From Promethearchaeota archaeon (lineage in GTDB: Archaea > Asgardarchaeota > Lokiarchaeia > Sigyniarchaeales > SOKP01), in NCBI GenBank assembly GCA_030615145.1, contig JAUWZT010000134.1:1-10033 (forward strand): a DNA stretch of 10,033 bases, read 5' to 3'. The notes under the pieces are model-generated. The model had not been told where the DNA came from. It was given only the letters and a program-made list of their open reading frames with translations, and searched no databases. Below are positions 1 to 6,219 of the stretch, piece after piece. The position numbers and the translations under genes were made by a program. How positions within the stretch are numbered: position 1 is the stretch's first letter; every line of letters starts with the position of its first letter.

Positions 1-718
1 AGTTAATTTTAGTATAAACTTGGTTTTCCAATTCAATATTTTTAAAGTAATTGAATATGCGTGAATTTTGTGAGGTGCCGTTTAATAAAATACAGCTAAT
101 TTTGTATTTATCTATTAAGGTTAACAAATAGGAATCTATCGGTTTTGATTTTTTTAAATTATCTTGATTTAATCCGATTTCAGCCAAACCCCCGCTTTTT
201 TTTAACTTTTTATATTGGATTGTGGAGATTTCTTTAATTACTTCATTATTTTTGTTATAGATTCCCTCTATATCCTTAATTAAATAACATTCGTTAAGAT
301 TCAATTTATTAGCGATATAGATTGCTATTGAATCAGAAGTAACTTCCCAGCTATGTTGTAATTCGTCTTTTTTCCTGAGATAATTATAAGGCAAAAAGAT
401 GCAAAAAATTCTTTTAGCGCTTTGTATGTTCTTGAAATCATCGACACATTCAAAATCTGGAAACATCTTATTCAAATCTTTTCCGTTATAATCCATAGAA
501 AAGATGGCCATCCAATGGGCAAGATCATCCCCAAGTACTAATTTTTTATCGATACTTCTAATAAAATTAGCATACGATCCGCCACCAGGGATTATAATTA
601 TTTTCTGAAGGGTGTTATCATCATACAATTTTTTAAGCTGTGATATTGTACATTCGAGGTTTTTGCTATTTTCTAAAATTTTGCCGCCTATTTTTAAAAC
701 TGCTTTATTGTATGTCAA
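1..718 (-). CDS. mfnE: MfnE-like kinase of methanofuran synthesis, 3' end at window edge
   Basis: Amino-acid-kinase fold protein. The known family member MfnE phosphorylates (5-(aminomethyl)furan-3-yl)methyl phosphate to its diphosphate, which is then joined to a tyramine-glutamate unit in the cytoplasm to build methanofuran. I read 239 codons with no stop. The next codon begins with T at base 1, so the stop may lie just outside, which fits the family's usual length of somewhat over 200 residues. Visible marks: N-terminal VLKIGGKIL (residues 7-15), phosphate-binding IIPGGGSYANF (42-52), HWMAIFSMDYNG (68-79), LQHSWEVTSDSIA (120-132), and YLIKDIEGIY (145-154), where the kinase fold places its ATP site. 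The HWMAI and HSWEVTSDSIA blocks separate this subfamily from acetylglutamate or aspartate kinases. The start is TTG at 718; GAGGGG lies five bases upstream and no ATG is suitably placed. It follows mfnF by 16 bases, so they form an operon. Function is from family resemblance. Confidence 0.88.
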   Translation of the reverse strand, partial: MTYNKAVLKIGGKILENSKNLECTISQLKKLYDDNTLQKIIIIPGGGSYANFIRSIDKKLVLGDDLAHWMAIFSMDYNGKDLNKMFPDFECVDDFKNIQSAKRIFCIFLPYNYLRKKDELQHSWEVTSDSIAIYIANKLNLNECYLIKDIEGIYNKNNEVIKEISTIQYKKLKKSGGLAEIGLNQDNLKKSKPIDSYLLTLIDKYKISCILLNGTSQNSRIFNYFKNIELENQVYTKIN

Positions 719-723
719 TATAG

Positions 724-729
724 CCCCTC
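724..729 (-). promoter_or_regulatory. Shine-Dalgarno site for mfnE
   Basis: The minus strand reads GAGGGG, then five bases, then the TTG start of mfnE. It sits in the 16-base gap after the mfnF stop and decides the unusual TTG start. GAGG matches the pyrimidine-rich 3' end of archaeal 16S rRNA. It is the strongest Shine-Dalgarno in the window, as expected for a downstream gene of an operon. Confidence 0.75.
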
Positions 730-734
730 AGATA

Positions 735-1814
735 TTATAATTGGAAATAGAACGCTCCTGCTACAGCAAAAGCGGAAGAATTAATACGATCTGGGATATT
801 AGTTATTTCTTCATAGCTTAAAATATCACTATATCCCAATTTTAGCAGAACATTTTTTATTAAAAATCCAGCAGATAATCCCGTAATAACAAATCTTAGT
901 TCTTTGTTAAATTCAGGCTTTCTAAGAGTTAAGTCTTTCATAAATTCTTGAATTTCCGTTGTAATTATCTCCAATTGTTTATCATAAATATATTTCGCTA
1001 TTGTATCTAATTCAGTTTTTGAAATCGTTTCTAAGTCCATACATATCACCCTTGCTAATCGAGCGTAGCAATTTTCTAATGTTTTTGAACGATTGTCTGC
1101 AGTATCATTAAGATATTCTTCGTCAGAGATATTGATTAATATTCTATGAACATCCGAAACTAGAGCAAACTTTTCGAAAGAAATTCGGGCCATTTTTCCT
1201 TTATAGGGAACGAGGTGAGTTATAGAAGGTATTGTTGCCCTTAAACCACCCGTATAAATCAATTCGTGATTAATTAACCTCTCAACATCGTTTTTTCCCT
1301 TAGCAACAGGCACAGAATTTAAAATAGGGATTATATCAATAGTAGTAGATCCCGCATCTATTAAAATACATTTTGAAACGAATTTACCTAAAAATAACGA
1401 GGTTGACACCCAATTCGCTGCCGCAATTGATGCATATTGCTTTTTTGCTTGCGAAAAATTGATAAACTTGCTATTATTGTTAATAAAGAACATTTTTTCG
1501 GTATCAAAGACTTGTTCTAAGGCATCTAATATTGTAGAAATGCCTTCACGTTTAGTTTGAAAAGCATCAGAAAGCTCGGCAGTAATAGTAATAGAGATAA
1601 AGTCAACTTCTTTTAATGTAATTCTGTTCTTTATAACTATATTTTTTACAATTCTTTCTAACATATTAGGAATGTCGTTTAAAGATTTTTCCCAGAAAGG
1701 AAAATATTCTATAAATGAAAACGATTCAAAAATTTCTGAGTTTTTAAATTTAACAAGAGCCGCTTTTGTATTCGCTCCTCCAATATCCAAGCCTAAAATG
1801 TGTTTACTTACCAT
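735..1814 (-). CDS. mfnF: MfnF-like methanofuran synthesis enzyme (hydantoinase/oxoprolinase-like family)
   Basis: This belongs to the family long labelled 'H4MPT-linked C1 transfer pathway protein', whose characterised member MfnF joins the furan diphosphate made by MfnE to glutamyl-tyramine in methanofuran synthesis. The 359-residue length is normal. It is built like an ASKHA/hydantoinase ATPase: LGLDIGGANTKAALV (residues 7-21) is the first phosphate loop, ITITAELSDAF (75-85) and AANWVST (132-138) are family blocks, LIDAGSTTIDIIPI (151-164) is the second phosphate loop, and ELIYTGGLRA (184-193), FALVSDVHRIL (216-226), NDTAD (236-240) and ARLARVICMD (251-260) complete the pattern. VITGLSAGFLI (309-319) is the C-terminal nucleotide-site strand-loop. 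The ATG at 1814 sits just before the first loop, and no good start lies further upstream. It is 78 bases downstream of the VOC gene and 16 upstream of mfnE. The family was studied mainly in methanogens and methylotrophs, so the exact substrate here is inferred. Confidence 0.88.
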   Translation of the reverse strand: MVSKHILGLDIGGANTKAALVKFKNSEIFESFSFIEYFPFWEKSLNDIPNMLERIVKNIVIKNRITLKEVDFISITITAELSDAFQTKREGISTILDALEQVFDTEKMFFINNNSKFINFSQAKKQYASIAAANWVSTSLFLGKFVSKCILIDAGSTTIDIIPILNSVPVAKGKNDVERLINHELIYTGGLRATIPSITHLVPYKGKMARISFEKFALVSDVHRILINISDEEYLNDTADNRSKTLENCYARLARVICMDLETISKTELDTIAKYIYDKQLEIITTEIQEFMKDLTLRKPEFNKELRFVITGLSAGFLIKNVLLKLGYSDILSYEEITNIPDRINSSAFAVAGAFYFQL

Positions 1815-1844
1815 AATAATAATGTAAACCGAATCAGAAACTCC

Positions 1845-1852
1845 TTTAAAAT
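1845..1852 (-). promoter_or_regulatory. Weak TATA-like element before mfnF
   Basis: The minus strand reads TTTTAAAG about 35 bases before the mfnF ATG, a spacing close to that of the better elements before the VOC, NOG1 and coiled-coil genes. The whole region is AT-rich, so chance is a real alternative. If it is not used, mfnF and mfnE would be read through from the VOC gene 78 bases upstream. Confidence 0.3.
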
Positions 1853-1892
1853 TTTAACTGGATAAAGAATTGAAAAATATAATTATTGTATT

Positions 1893-2369
1893 TTAGGATG
1901 TCTTCTTTTTTCTTTTCCTAGTTTCTTGTACTTCAAGAAGCATGCCTAAAGTTTCTTCTGTATCAAAAAATGCATAAACTCGTTTCCCTATTGATCCTGA
2001 ATAAATCATTTCAATTCCGCGTTTTTCGAAATATTCAATATATGATTCTATATCTTCAATAAAAAGACTGATATGATGAAGTCCTTCCCTGCCTTGATCT
2101 AAAAATTCTTTAAAGACTGATTCACCTTCGATAAGTTGAATCAATTCAATTTGAATGTTAAATTGGCGACTTATGGCTATCTTTGTATTTACTTTCGAGT
2201 CTTTTCCTCTATATTTAAGAACTTGAGTTGTTTCTGGTATAATTGCAAATTTCGGCACATTGAAGAGTTCTTCAAAAATTTTTGCTTGTTTTTCAACATC
2301 CTTATAGACAAAACCTAATTGTTCGACTTTCAGATTTTTTAAATCAATTTCTATTTTTTCCATATACAT
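1893..2369 (-). CDS. Glyoxalase-fold (VOC) protein, methylmalonyl-CoA epimerase-like
   Basis: A 158-residue protein of the vicinal oxygen chelate superfamily, with two beta-alpha-beta-beta-beta modules (about residues 13-78 and 96-149). The closest resemblance I see is to methylmalonyl-CoA epimerase, which interconverts the (S) and (R) forms of methylmalonyl-CoA in the cytosol. GLHHISLFIEDIESY (96-110) is the typical second-module start carrying the metal ligand (H98 or H99); IELIQ (74-78) and LLEVQE (144-149, E146) supply the other acidic and polar positions. The first metal position, normally His in the epimerase (IDHIGIAV), reads VEQLGFVY here, giving Gln17. Gln at this place is known in human glyoxalase I, so metal binding need not be lost, but the exact reaction is uncertain. 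The C-terminus ends in a basic tail, RKRKKKTS, beyond the fold. ATG at 2363 (residue 3) is an equally possible start; neither has a Shine-Dalgarno. No methylmalonyl-CoA mutase gene lies in the window. Confidence 0.75.
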   Translation of the reverse strand: MYMEKIEIDLKNLKVEQLGFVYKDVEKQAKIFEELFNVPKFAIIPETTQVLKYRGKDSKVNTKIAISRQFNIQIELIQLIEGESVFKEFLDQGREGLHHISLFIEDIESYIEYFEKRGIEMIYSGSIGKRVYAFFDTEETLGMLLEVQETRKRKKKTS

Positions 2370-2402
2370 CGCTTTGAAAATTTTTTAAAATCTATTAAAC
2401 AA

Positions 2403-2410
2403 TATTTATA
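2403..2410 (-). promoter_or_regulatory. TATA box of the VOC gene
   Basis: The minus strand reads TATAAATA, centred about 37 bases upstream of the ATG at 2369. Archaeal transcription usually starts some 25 bases after the TATA centre, which would give a leader of about ten bases. The lack of a Shine-Dalgarno before this gene agrees with that. Confidence 0.55.
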
Positions 2411-2468
2411 CTATTTATCCTTTTAATCTTTTTAATTTAATTTTCCTCGGTAAATCTTATTTTTAGTT

Positions 2469-2474
2469 AAAAAA
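2469..2474 (-). terminator. Possible oligo-T terminator after NOG1
   Basis: The minus strand carries CCTTTTTTAAC, a run of six T about 55 bases after the NOG1 stop. Archaeal RNA polymerase often stops at such T-runs without a hairpin, and I see no clear hairpin before it. In AT-rich intergenic DNA this is only a candidate. Confidence 0.3.
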
Positions 2475-2528
2475 GGATTTCTAAATAATTCTAAATAAAG
2501 ATTAATAGTTTCGAGTCAATTTTGATAA

Positions 2529-3569
2529 TTACTTTGGGTTATCGTACTTATCTTTTAAATAATAAATAACTTTATCAAGGTTTTCTCCGGTTAAAGCGTT
2601 AATTAAAAAATACTCTTCGTCTCTAATATTTAATTTTTCTTTTAGATATTCAATCTCATCAGAGTTGGCTAAATCCATTTTATTGAATAGAATTACTATC
2701 TGGATTTTTCCCTCTTTTGTAAAATTATTTTTAACTTCGTAGAATAAGTCCAATTGCGAGTCAATAGAATAACCACATGCGGGAGTTGGGTCAAATACGA
2801 AAAGAATTAAGTCAGATATTAATTTTAGAGCTAAAACTGCTTGTAATTCAATGTTGTTTCTTTCTGCCATTGACCTGTCCAATATTCCGGGTGTATCCAT
2901 AATTTGTAATTTAATTGAATCAAATCTCCTCTCGATAAATAGATGGCCTAATGATAATTTTTTTGTTGTGAATGGGTATTCTTGAATTTCAACTTTTTTG
3001 TTCGTCGAAATATTTTTCACAATACTACTTTTACCCACATTAGGATATCCCGCGACTACGATACAATGTGTAGTATAATCGAGCGAGGGGATTTCTTTTA
3101 ATCTCCCTCTAACGCTATTTAAATATTCGAGGTTTTTATTTTGTTTTCTAATTATCGAGGAAACTCTTCCGAAAGCAGCTCTTCTGATTCGATCAGCGTC
3201 TTTAGGTGTTTCAATCTGACTTAATTTTTTTGAATGTTCCCTTTCTAATTTGCTTAAAACGGGTAAAATTCCATTAAGTTTTCCAAGAGTTAATTTTAAT
3301 TCGTCAACATCGACCAATAATGACGCCAACTCTTTGTAAAAATCAGGTAGTTCGTCTATTATTGGTACTTTCTTAATTATAACAAGAATTCTCTCAATTA
3401 ATTCCTTAATTGCTACTTTTATTCGTGTAAATTCCTTTTTTTTTGCTTTTAAAAGAATAGGCGCATTCTTTGAGACTTGAGCGCTACTTTTCATAGCTCT
3501 CTTAAAAGCTATGTCTAATAATTCTTTTGAATTATGGACATGGGAAAATCCTAAAAAGGGATTCTTCAT
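2529..3569 (-). CDS. nog1: NOG1-family GTPase for large ribosomal subunit assembly
   Basis: A 346-residue GTPase of the NOG1 branch of the OBG/DRG-type (TRAFAC) family. In eukaryotes Nog1 acts on pre-60S particles; the archaeal form is expected to act on the 50S subunit in the cytoplasm. Residues 1-160 are the helical NOG1 N-terminal region, including the family-typical stretch DRIRRAAFGRVSSIIRKQ (126-143). The G domain follows: G1 GYPNVGKSS (174-182), G2 in YPFTTK (198-203), G3 DTPG (225-228), G4 NKMD (296-299) and a G5-like NALTG (324-328). TTKKLSLGH after G2 and GILDRSMAERN after G3 are typical of the subfamily. The length fits archaeal NOG1, which lacks the long C-terminal extension of eukaryotic Nog1. 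The gene lies 55 bases after the coiled-coil gene on the same strand but has its own TATA-like element, so it may be transcribed alone. Confidence 0.92.
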   Translation of the reverse strand: MKNPFLGFSHVHNSKELLDIAFKRAMKSSAQVSKNAPILLKAKKKEFTRIKVAIKELIERILVIIKKVPIIDELPDFYKELASLLVDVDELKLTLGKLNGILPVLSKLEREHSKKLSQIETPKDADRIRRAAFGRVSSIIRKQNKNLEYLNSVRGRLKEIPSLDYTTHCIVVAGYPNVGKSSIVKNISTNKKVEIQEYPFTTKKLSLGHLFIERRFDSIKLQIMDTPGILDRSMAERNNIELQAVLALKLISDLILFVFDPTPACGYSIDSQLDLFYEVKNNFTKEGKIQIVILFNKMDLANSDEIEYLKEKLNIRDEEYFLINALTGENLDKVIYYLKDKYDNPK

Positions 3570-3602
3570 TAAAATTTAGTAGTTAATTTTAAATTAATTA
3601 GT

Positions 3603-3610
3603 TATATAAA
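3603..3610 (-). promoter_or_regulatory. TATA box of the NOG1 gene
   Basis: The minus strand reads TTTATATA, centred about 37 bases before the ATG at 3569, in the 55-base gap after the coiled-coil gene. The spacing matches that of the VOC and coiled-coil genes and predicts a leader near ten bases. No Shine-Dalgarno precedes the start. Confidence 0.5.
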
Positions 3611-3624
3611 AGAAGCCTAAAATA

Positions 3625-4986
3625 TTACAATTTCGCTTTTAACTCTAAAATCTTTTGCTCTATTTCTGAAACTTTGGTAGATAAATCAATGGAATCTTTA
3701 GGAATTGATTCGTATAATTGAAGAATATACTGATACCTAGCCAGAACTCTGGAAAATTTGTTCATACTCTCTTCTTTTTCTGCTTTAGCTCTTGTTAGCT
3801 CTGCTTTCTCTAACTTATTTTTAATTTCAGGAGAAAGAGCAAGTTGTCTTTGCTGTAGCTTCGCTTTATGTTTTTGCTTCTCACTTAAAATACTTGAAAC
3901 TTTTTTCTGAAATTCTTGTTCCTCTTCTAATTTTTTTAGTGTAGCTCGCTCTAACTTCAATTCTTCTTCTTTTTTATATCGATCTATATTTAATAACTCA
4001 TTTCGCAAAAGAGTTATTTGATCACGCCAACCAAGCTGAATAAATAATTCAATCGCTTGTCTATATAAAGATTTAGCCTCGTCGTAATCTTTTTGTTTAA
4101 GACTTTGGTTTCCTTTGCCTAAAAGATCCTGTGCTTTTGCAGTAAGAGCTTCTTCTTGCATTTTCTTTTCTCGAAGTAGTTTCAATTTGTTTTGATGTTC
4201 TTTCCATTTTTGATTTTTTTGTTCATGTTGTTCTTGTGCTATTGAAATTGACCTGTTTGCTAGCTCCTTTTCCATTTTCTCGCTTTTTTTCATTTGTTCA
4301 AATAATTTGTATTTTTTATGTTGAGTTATAACTGGGTCTTTTTGTTTTTCTAATTTACTTCCAGCAAGTTCTATAGGTTTTCTCCCTACGCCTAAGCCTT
4401 TTTGTATTCTCTGTCGCCTTCTTTCAGCAGAAGCTAACGCTACGATATCTTTTAAGGGGACTTGAATGCCTTTAGATTTTCGTAATTGAGCCCATCGTTG
4501 GTACTCTTTAATTTCATTTATTTGCCATAATATTTGCTTACATTCGTAATTATAACTAAGTTGCTTGAAAATATTATAAGCATTGTTATAAAGCTTCACA
4601 GATTCATCGAATTTGTCTTCTAGAGCTAAGTTTATGGCAATTTCTAAAATTTCGTTTCCCTTTATCTCCGATATCTGATTATCTTCAGACTGTGCTACTT
4701 TTTCACCATTCAGACTGGATTTAAAAGGGATTCTATCGTTGGGAGTAATAAATTGATCTTTAGACACGGTTAAAGAGACATTTTCCTCTTTTTTTAAATT
4801 CTTTAATCGAACAATTTCTTTTATTACTATCCCAATTTCTCCTGTTAATCCTAATTTAGTATAGAGATCTTTAGCTATTAATAAAGACGAAATAGCTGAT
4901 GCGTAATTTTTATTTCTTATTGCAATTTTAGATTGAAATGTCAACTGTTCAGCTTTTTTCAATAAATCAGCATTTTGGCTTGGCAT
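3625..4986 (-). CDS. Coiled-coil protein with four TPR-like helical repeats, function unknown
   Basis: I recognise no named family for this 453-residue protein. Four helical-hairpin units of about 55-60 residues resemble each other and the tetratricopeptide repeat: about residues 6-62, 108-163, 281-340 and 387-450. Units one to three share a small residue-Y/F-x-x-A/S core followed by a Y/F-x-x-A/L-x-x-L/I-F/Y pattern and an aromatic or Gly near the turn (LYTKLGL, IFKQLSY, LFIQLGW); each ends in a helix rich in Ile, Leu, Arg and Lys. The fourth unit is more divergent. Between them lie highly charged stretches (about 229-285 and 335-385) likely to be long helices or coiled coils, and a low-complexity linker (63-107). 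There is no signal peptide or membrane segment, so it is probably a cytosolic scaffold or adaptor; this is inference from architecture. The gene has its own TATA box and diverges from asd. It precedes NOG1, but I see no evidence that it shares its role. Confidence 0.8.
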   Translation of the reverse strand: MPSQNADLLKKAEQLTFQSKIAIRNKNYASAISSLLIAKDLYTKLGLTGEIGIVIKEIVRLKNLKKEENVSLTVSKDQFITPNDRIPFKSSLNGEKVAQSEDNQISEIKGNEILEIAINLALEDKFDESVKLYNNAYNIFKQLSYNYECKQILWQINEIKEYQRWAQLRKSKGIQVPLKDIVALASAERRRQRIQKGLGVGRKPIELAGSKLEKQKDPVITQHKKYKLFEQMKKSEKMEKELANRSISIAQEQHEQKNQKWKEHQNKLKLLREKKMQEEALTAKAQDLLGKGNQSLKQKDYDEAKSLYRQAIELFIQLGWRDQITLLRNELLNIDRYKKEEELKLERATLKKLEEEQEFQKKVSSILSEKQKHKAKLQQRQLALSPEIKNKLEKAELTRAKAEKEESMNKFSRVLARYQYILQLYESIPKDSIDLSTKVSEIEQKILELKAKL

Positions 4987-5017
4987 ATATTTTACAACAA
5001 GTTTTTGATTATTATGA

Positions 5018-5027
5018 TATTTATAAA
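5018..5027 (-). promoter_or_regulatory. TATA box of the coiled-coil protein gene
   Basis: The minus strand reads TTTATAAATA, the best TATA match in the window, centred about 36 bases before the ATG at 4986. It lies in the 114-base divergent region shared with asd. The predicted leader is about ten bases, and there is no Shine-Dalgarno. Confidence 0.55.
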
Positions 5028-5070
5028 TTAATAATTTAATAAAATTATTCTATAATTACTCATTTAAGAG

Positions 5071-5078
5071 TTTAAAAA
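5071..5078 (+). promoter_or_regulatory. asd: TATA-like element of asd (leaderless-type spacing)
   Basis: TTTAAAAA, preceded by the purine-rich AAGAG that could act as a TFB recognition element, is centred about 27 bases before the ATG at 5101. Initiation at the usual distance would fall at or beside the start codon, giving a leaderless transcript. The absence of a Shine-Dalgarno agrees. Confidence 0.45.
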
Positions 5079-5100
5079 TTTAATATCAACTTGAACTAAT

Positions 5101-6210
5101 ATGCCTTCGGATAAAATAAAAATTGGTATTTTAAAGATTGGTATTTTAGGTGCAACAGGCGTCGTTGGTCAGAATTTTTGTCGCTTGCTTCAAGAGCACC
5201 CTTGGTTTGAAATTGCTGATGTTGCAGCTTCACCTAGATCCGCAGGTAAACCTTATGTGGAAGCTGTTAAGGAAAAGTGGCAGATGCCAATAGAAATTCC
5301 TAAAGAAGTTAAAGATTTAATTGTCAGAGATGTTCAAGATTTTGACTCCCTTAAATCTGATATAAGGTTTGTATTTTCAGCTATGGACTTACCACAAAAA
5401 GAAGATACAAAAATAATTGAATTTAAGTACGCTAAGAAGGGTATTCCCGTTATAAGTAACAGTTCAGCAAACAGATGGACCGCGGATGTACCCATGATAA
5501 TCCCAGAAATCAACCATAGTCACACAGAAATAATTCCTATTCAACAAAAAAACAGAGGATTATCAAAAGGATTTGTCACGGTTAAACCTAATTGTTCAAT
5601 TCAGAGCTACATGACGCCTATTTTTGCCCTCGAAATAAAAGGTTTTAAAGTTGAAAAATTGATCGTGACTATGCTTCAAGCTGTTTCTGGAGCGGGATAC
5701 CCGGGAGTTCCTTCTTTAGATATGGTGGATAACATCGTACCTTATATTGGGGGGGAGGAAGAAAAATCTGAAAGGGAGCCCTTAAAAATCTTAGGAATAG
5801 TTGGAGAAAAAGGAATAATTAACAACGATTCAATACAAATAAGTGCAACTTGTACAAGGGTTCCAGTTACAGACGGTCACACGGCATGTGTCAATGTGAA
5901 ATTTAAAAATAAAATACCCACAAAAGAAGAAATTATTAAAATTTGGAAAGAGTTTAAATCAGTTCCTCAAGAATTAGATTTACCGTTCGCGCCAAAACAA
6001 CCGATTATTTACTTAGAAAACGTTGACAGACCACAACCAAGGAAGGATAGAGATAGCGATAAAGGCATGGCAGTTAATGTTGGTCGATTAAGAAAAGATA
6101 ATGTTTTTGATTACAAGTTTGTCGCATTAAGTCATAATACAATTAGAGGTGCGGCAGGTGGAGCAATCTTAACTGCTGAATTATTAAAAGTTAAGGGTTT
6201 TTTAAAGTAA
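5101..6210 (+). CDS. asd: Aspartate-semialdehyde dehydrogenase, archaeal/fungal type
   Basis: This enzyme reduces aspartyl phosphate to aspartate semialdehyde with NADPH, the branch-point step toward lysine, threonine, methionine and isoleucine, in the cytosol. Visible marks: the nucleotide-binding GATGVVG (residues 17-23), VSGAGYPGV (195-203), the catalytic cysteine C165 in KPNCSIQ, and ATCTRVPVTDGHTA (249-262), containing the substrate Arg253 and the acid/base His260. The C-terminal NTIRGAAGGAILTAELL (346-362) closes the family pattern. The 369-residue length is slightly above the usual 340-360. The excess is at the N-terminus, where KIGIL occurs twice in tandem (residues 7-11 and 12-16) from a 15-base in-frame duplication; the second copy forms the first beta strand of the Rossmann fold. 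ATG at 5101 is the only ATG before that strand. The gene has its own promoter, no operon partners, and converges on the 514-residue gene with nine bases between stops. Confidence 0.95.
   Translation: MPSDKIKIGILKIGILGATGVVGQNFCRLLQEHPWFEIADVAASPRSAGKPYVEAVKEKWQMPIEIPKEVKDLIVRDVQDFDSLKSDIRFVFSAMDLPQKEDTKIIEFKYAKKGIPVISNSSANRWTADVPMIIPEINHSHTEIIPIQQKNRGLSKGFVTVKPNCSIQSYMTPIFALEIKGFKVEKLIVTMLQAVSGAGYPGVPSLDMVDNIVPYIGGEEEKSEREPLKILGIVGEKGIINNDSIQISATCTRVPVTDGHTACVNVKFKNKIPTKEEIIKIWKEFKSVPQELDLPFAPKQPIIYLENVDRPQPRKDRDSDKGMAVNVGRLRKDNVFDYKFVALSHNTIRGAAGGAILTAELLKVKGFLK
5119..5148 (+). repeat. 15-base tandem duplication inside asd
   Basis: Two adjacent copies, 5119-5133 and 5134-5148, differ at one base (AAA against AAG) and both encode KIGIL in frame. 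The duplication lengthens the N-terminus just before the glycine-rich loop. Near-identity suggests a recent slippage event, or an assembly artefact in one genome. Confidence 0.8.
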
Positions 6211-6219
6211 TCGTCTTAT

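Noticed and set aside
1..1814. Reading the mfn genes as proof of a methanogen
   Set aside because: Methanofuran is also used by non-methanogenic archaea and methylotrophs, and no methyl-coenzyme M reductase gene is in the window.
1841..1844. GGAG on the minus strand as a Shine-Dalgarno for mfnF
   Set aside because: It is 26 bases from the mfnF ATG, and no in-frame ATG, GTG or TTG lies closer, so it cannot place a ribosome on a useful start.
2136..2318. 60-codon plus-strand open frame opposite the VOC gene
   Set aside because: It lies wholly antisense to a well-supported VOC coding region. Its Phe/Cys/Tyr-rich translation is typical of the reverse of Lys/Glu-rich codons.
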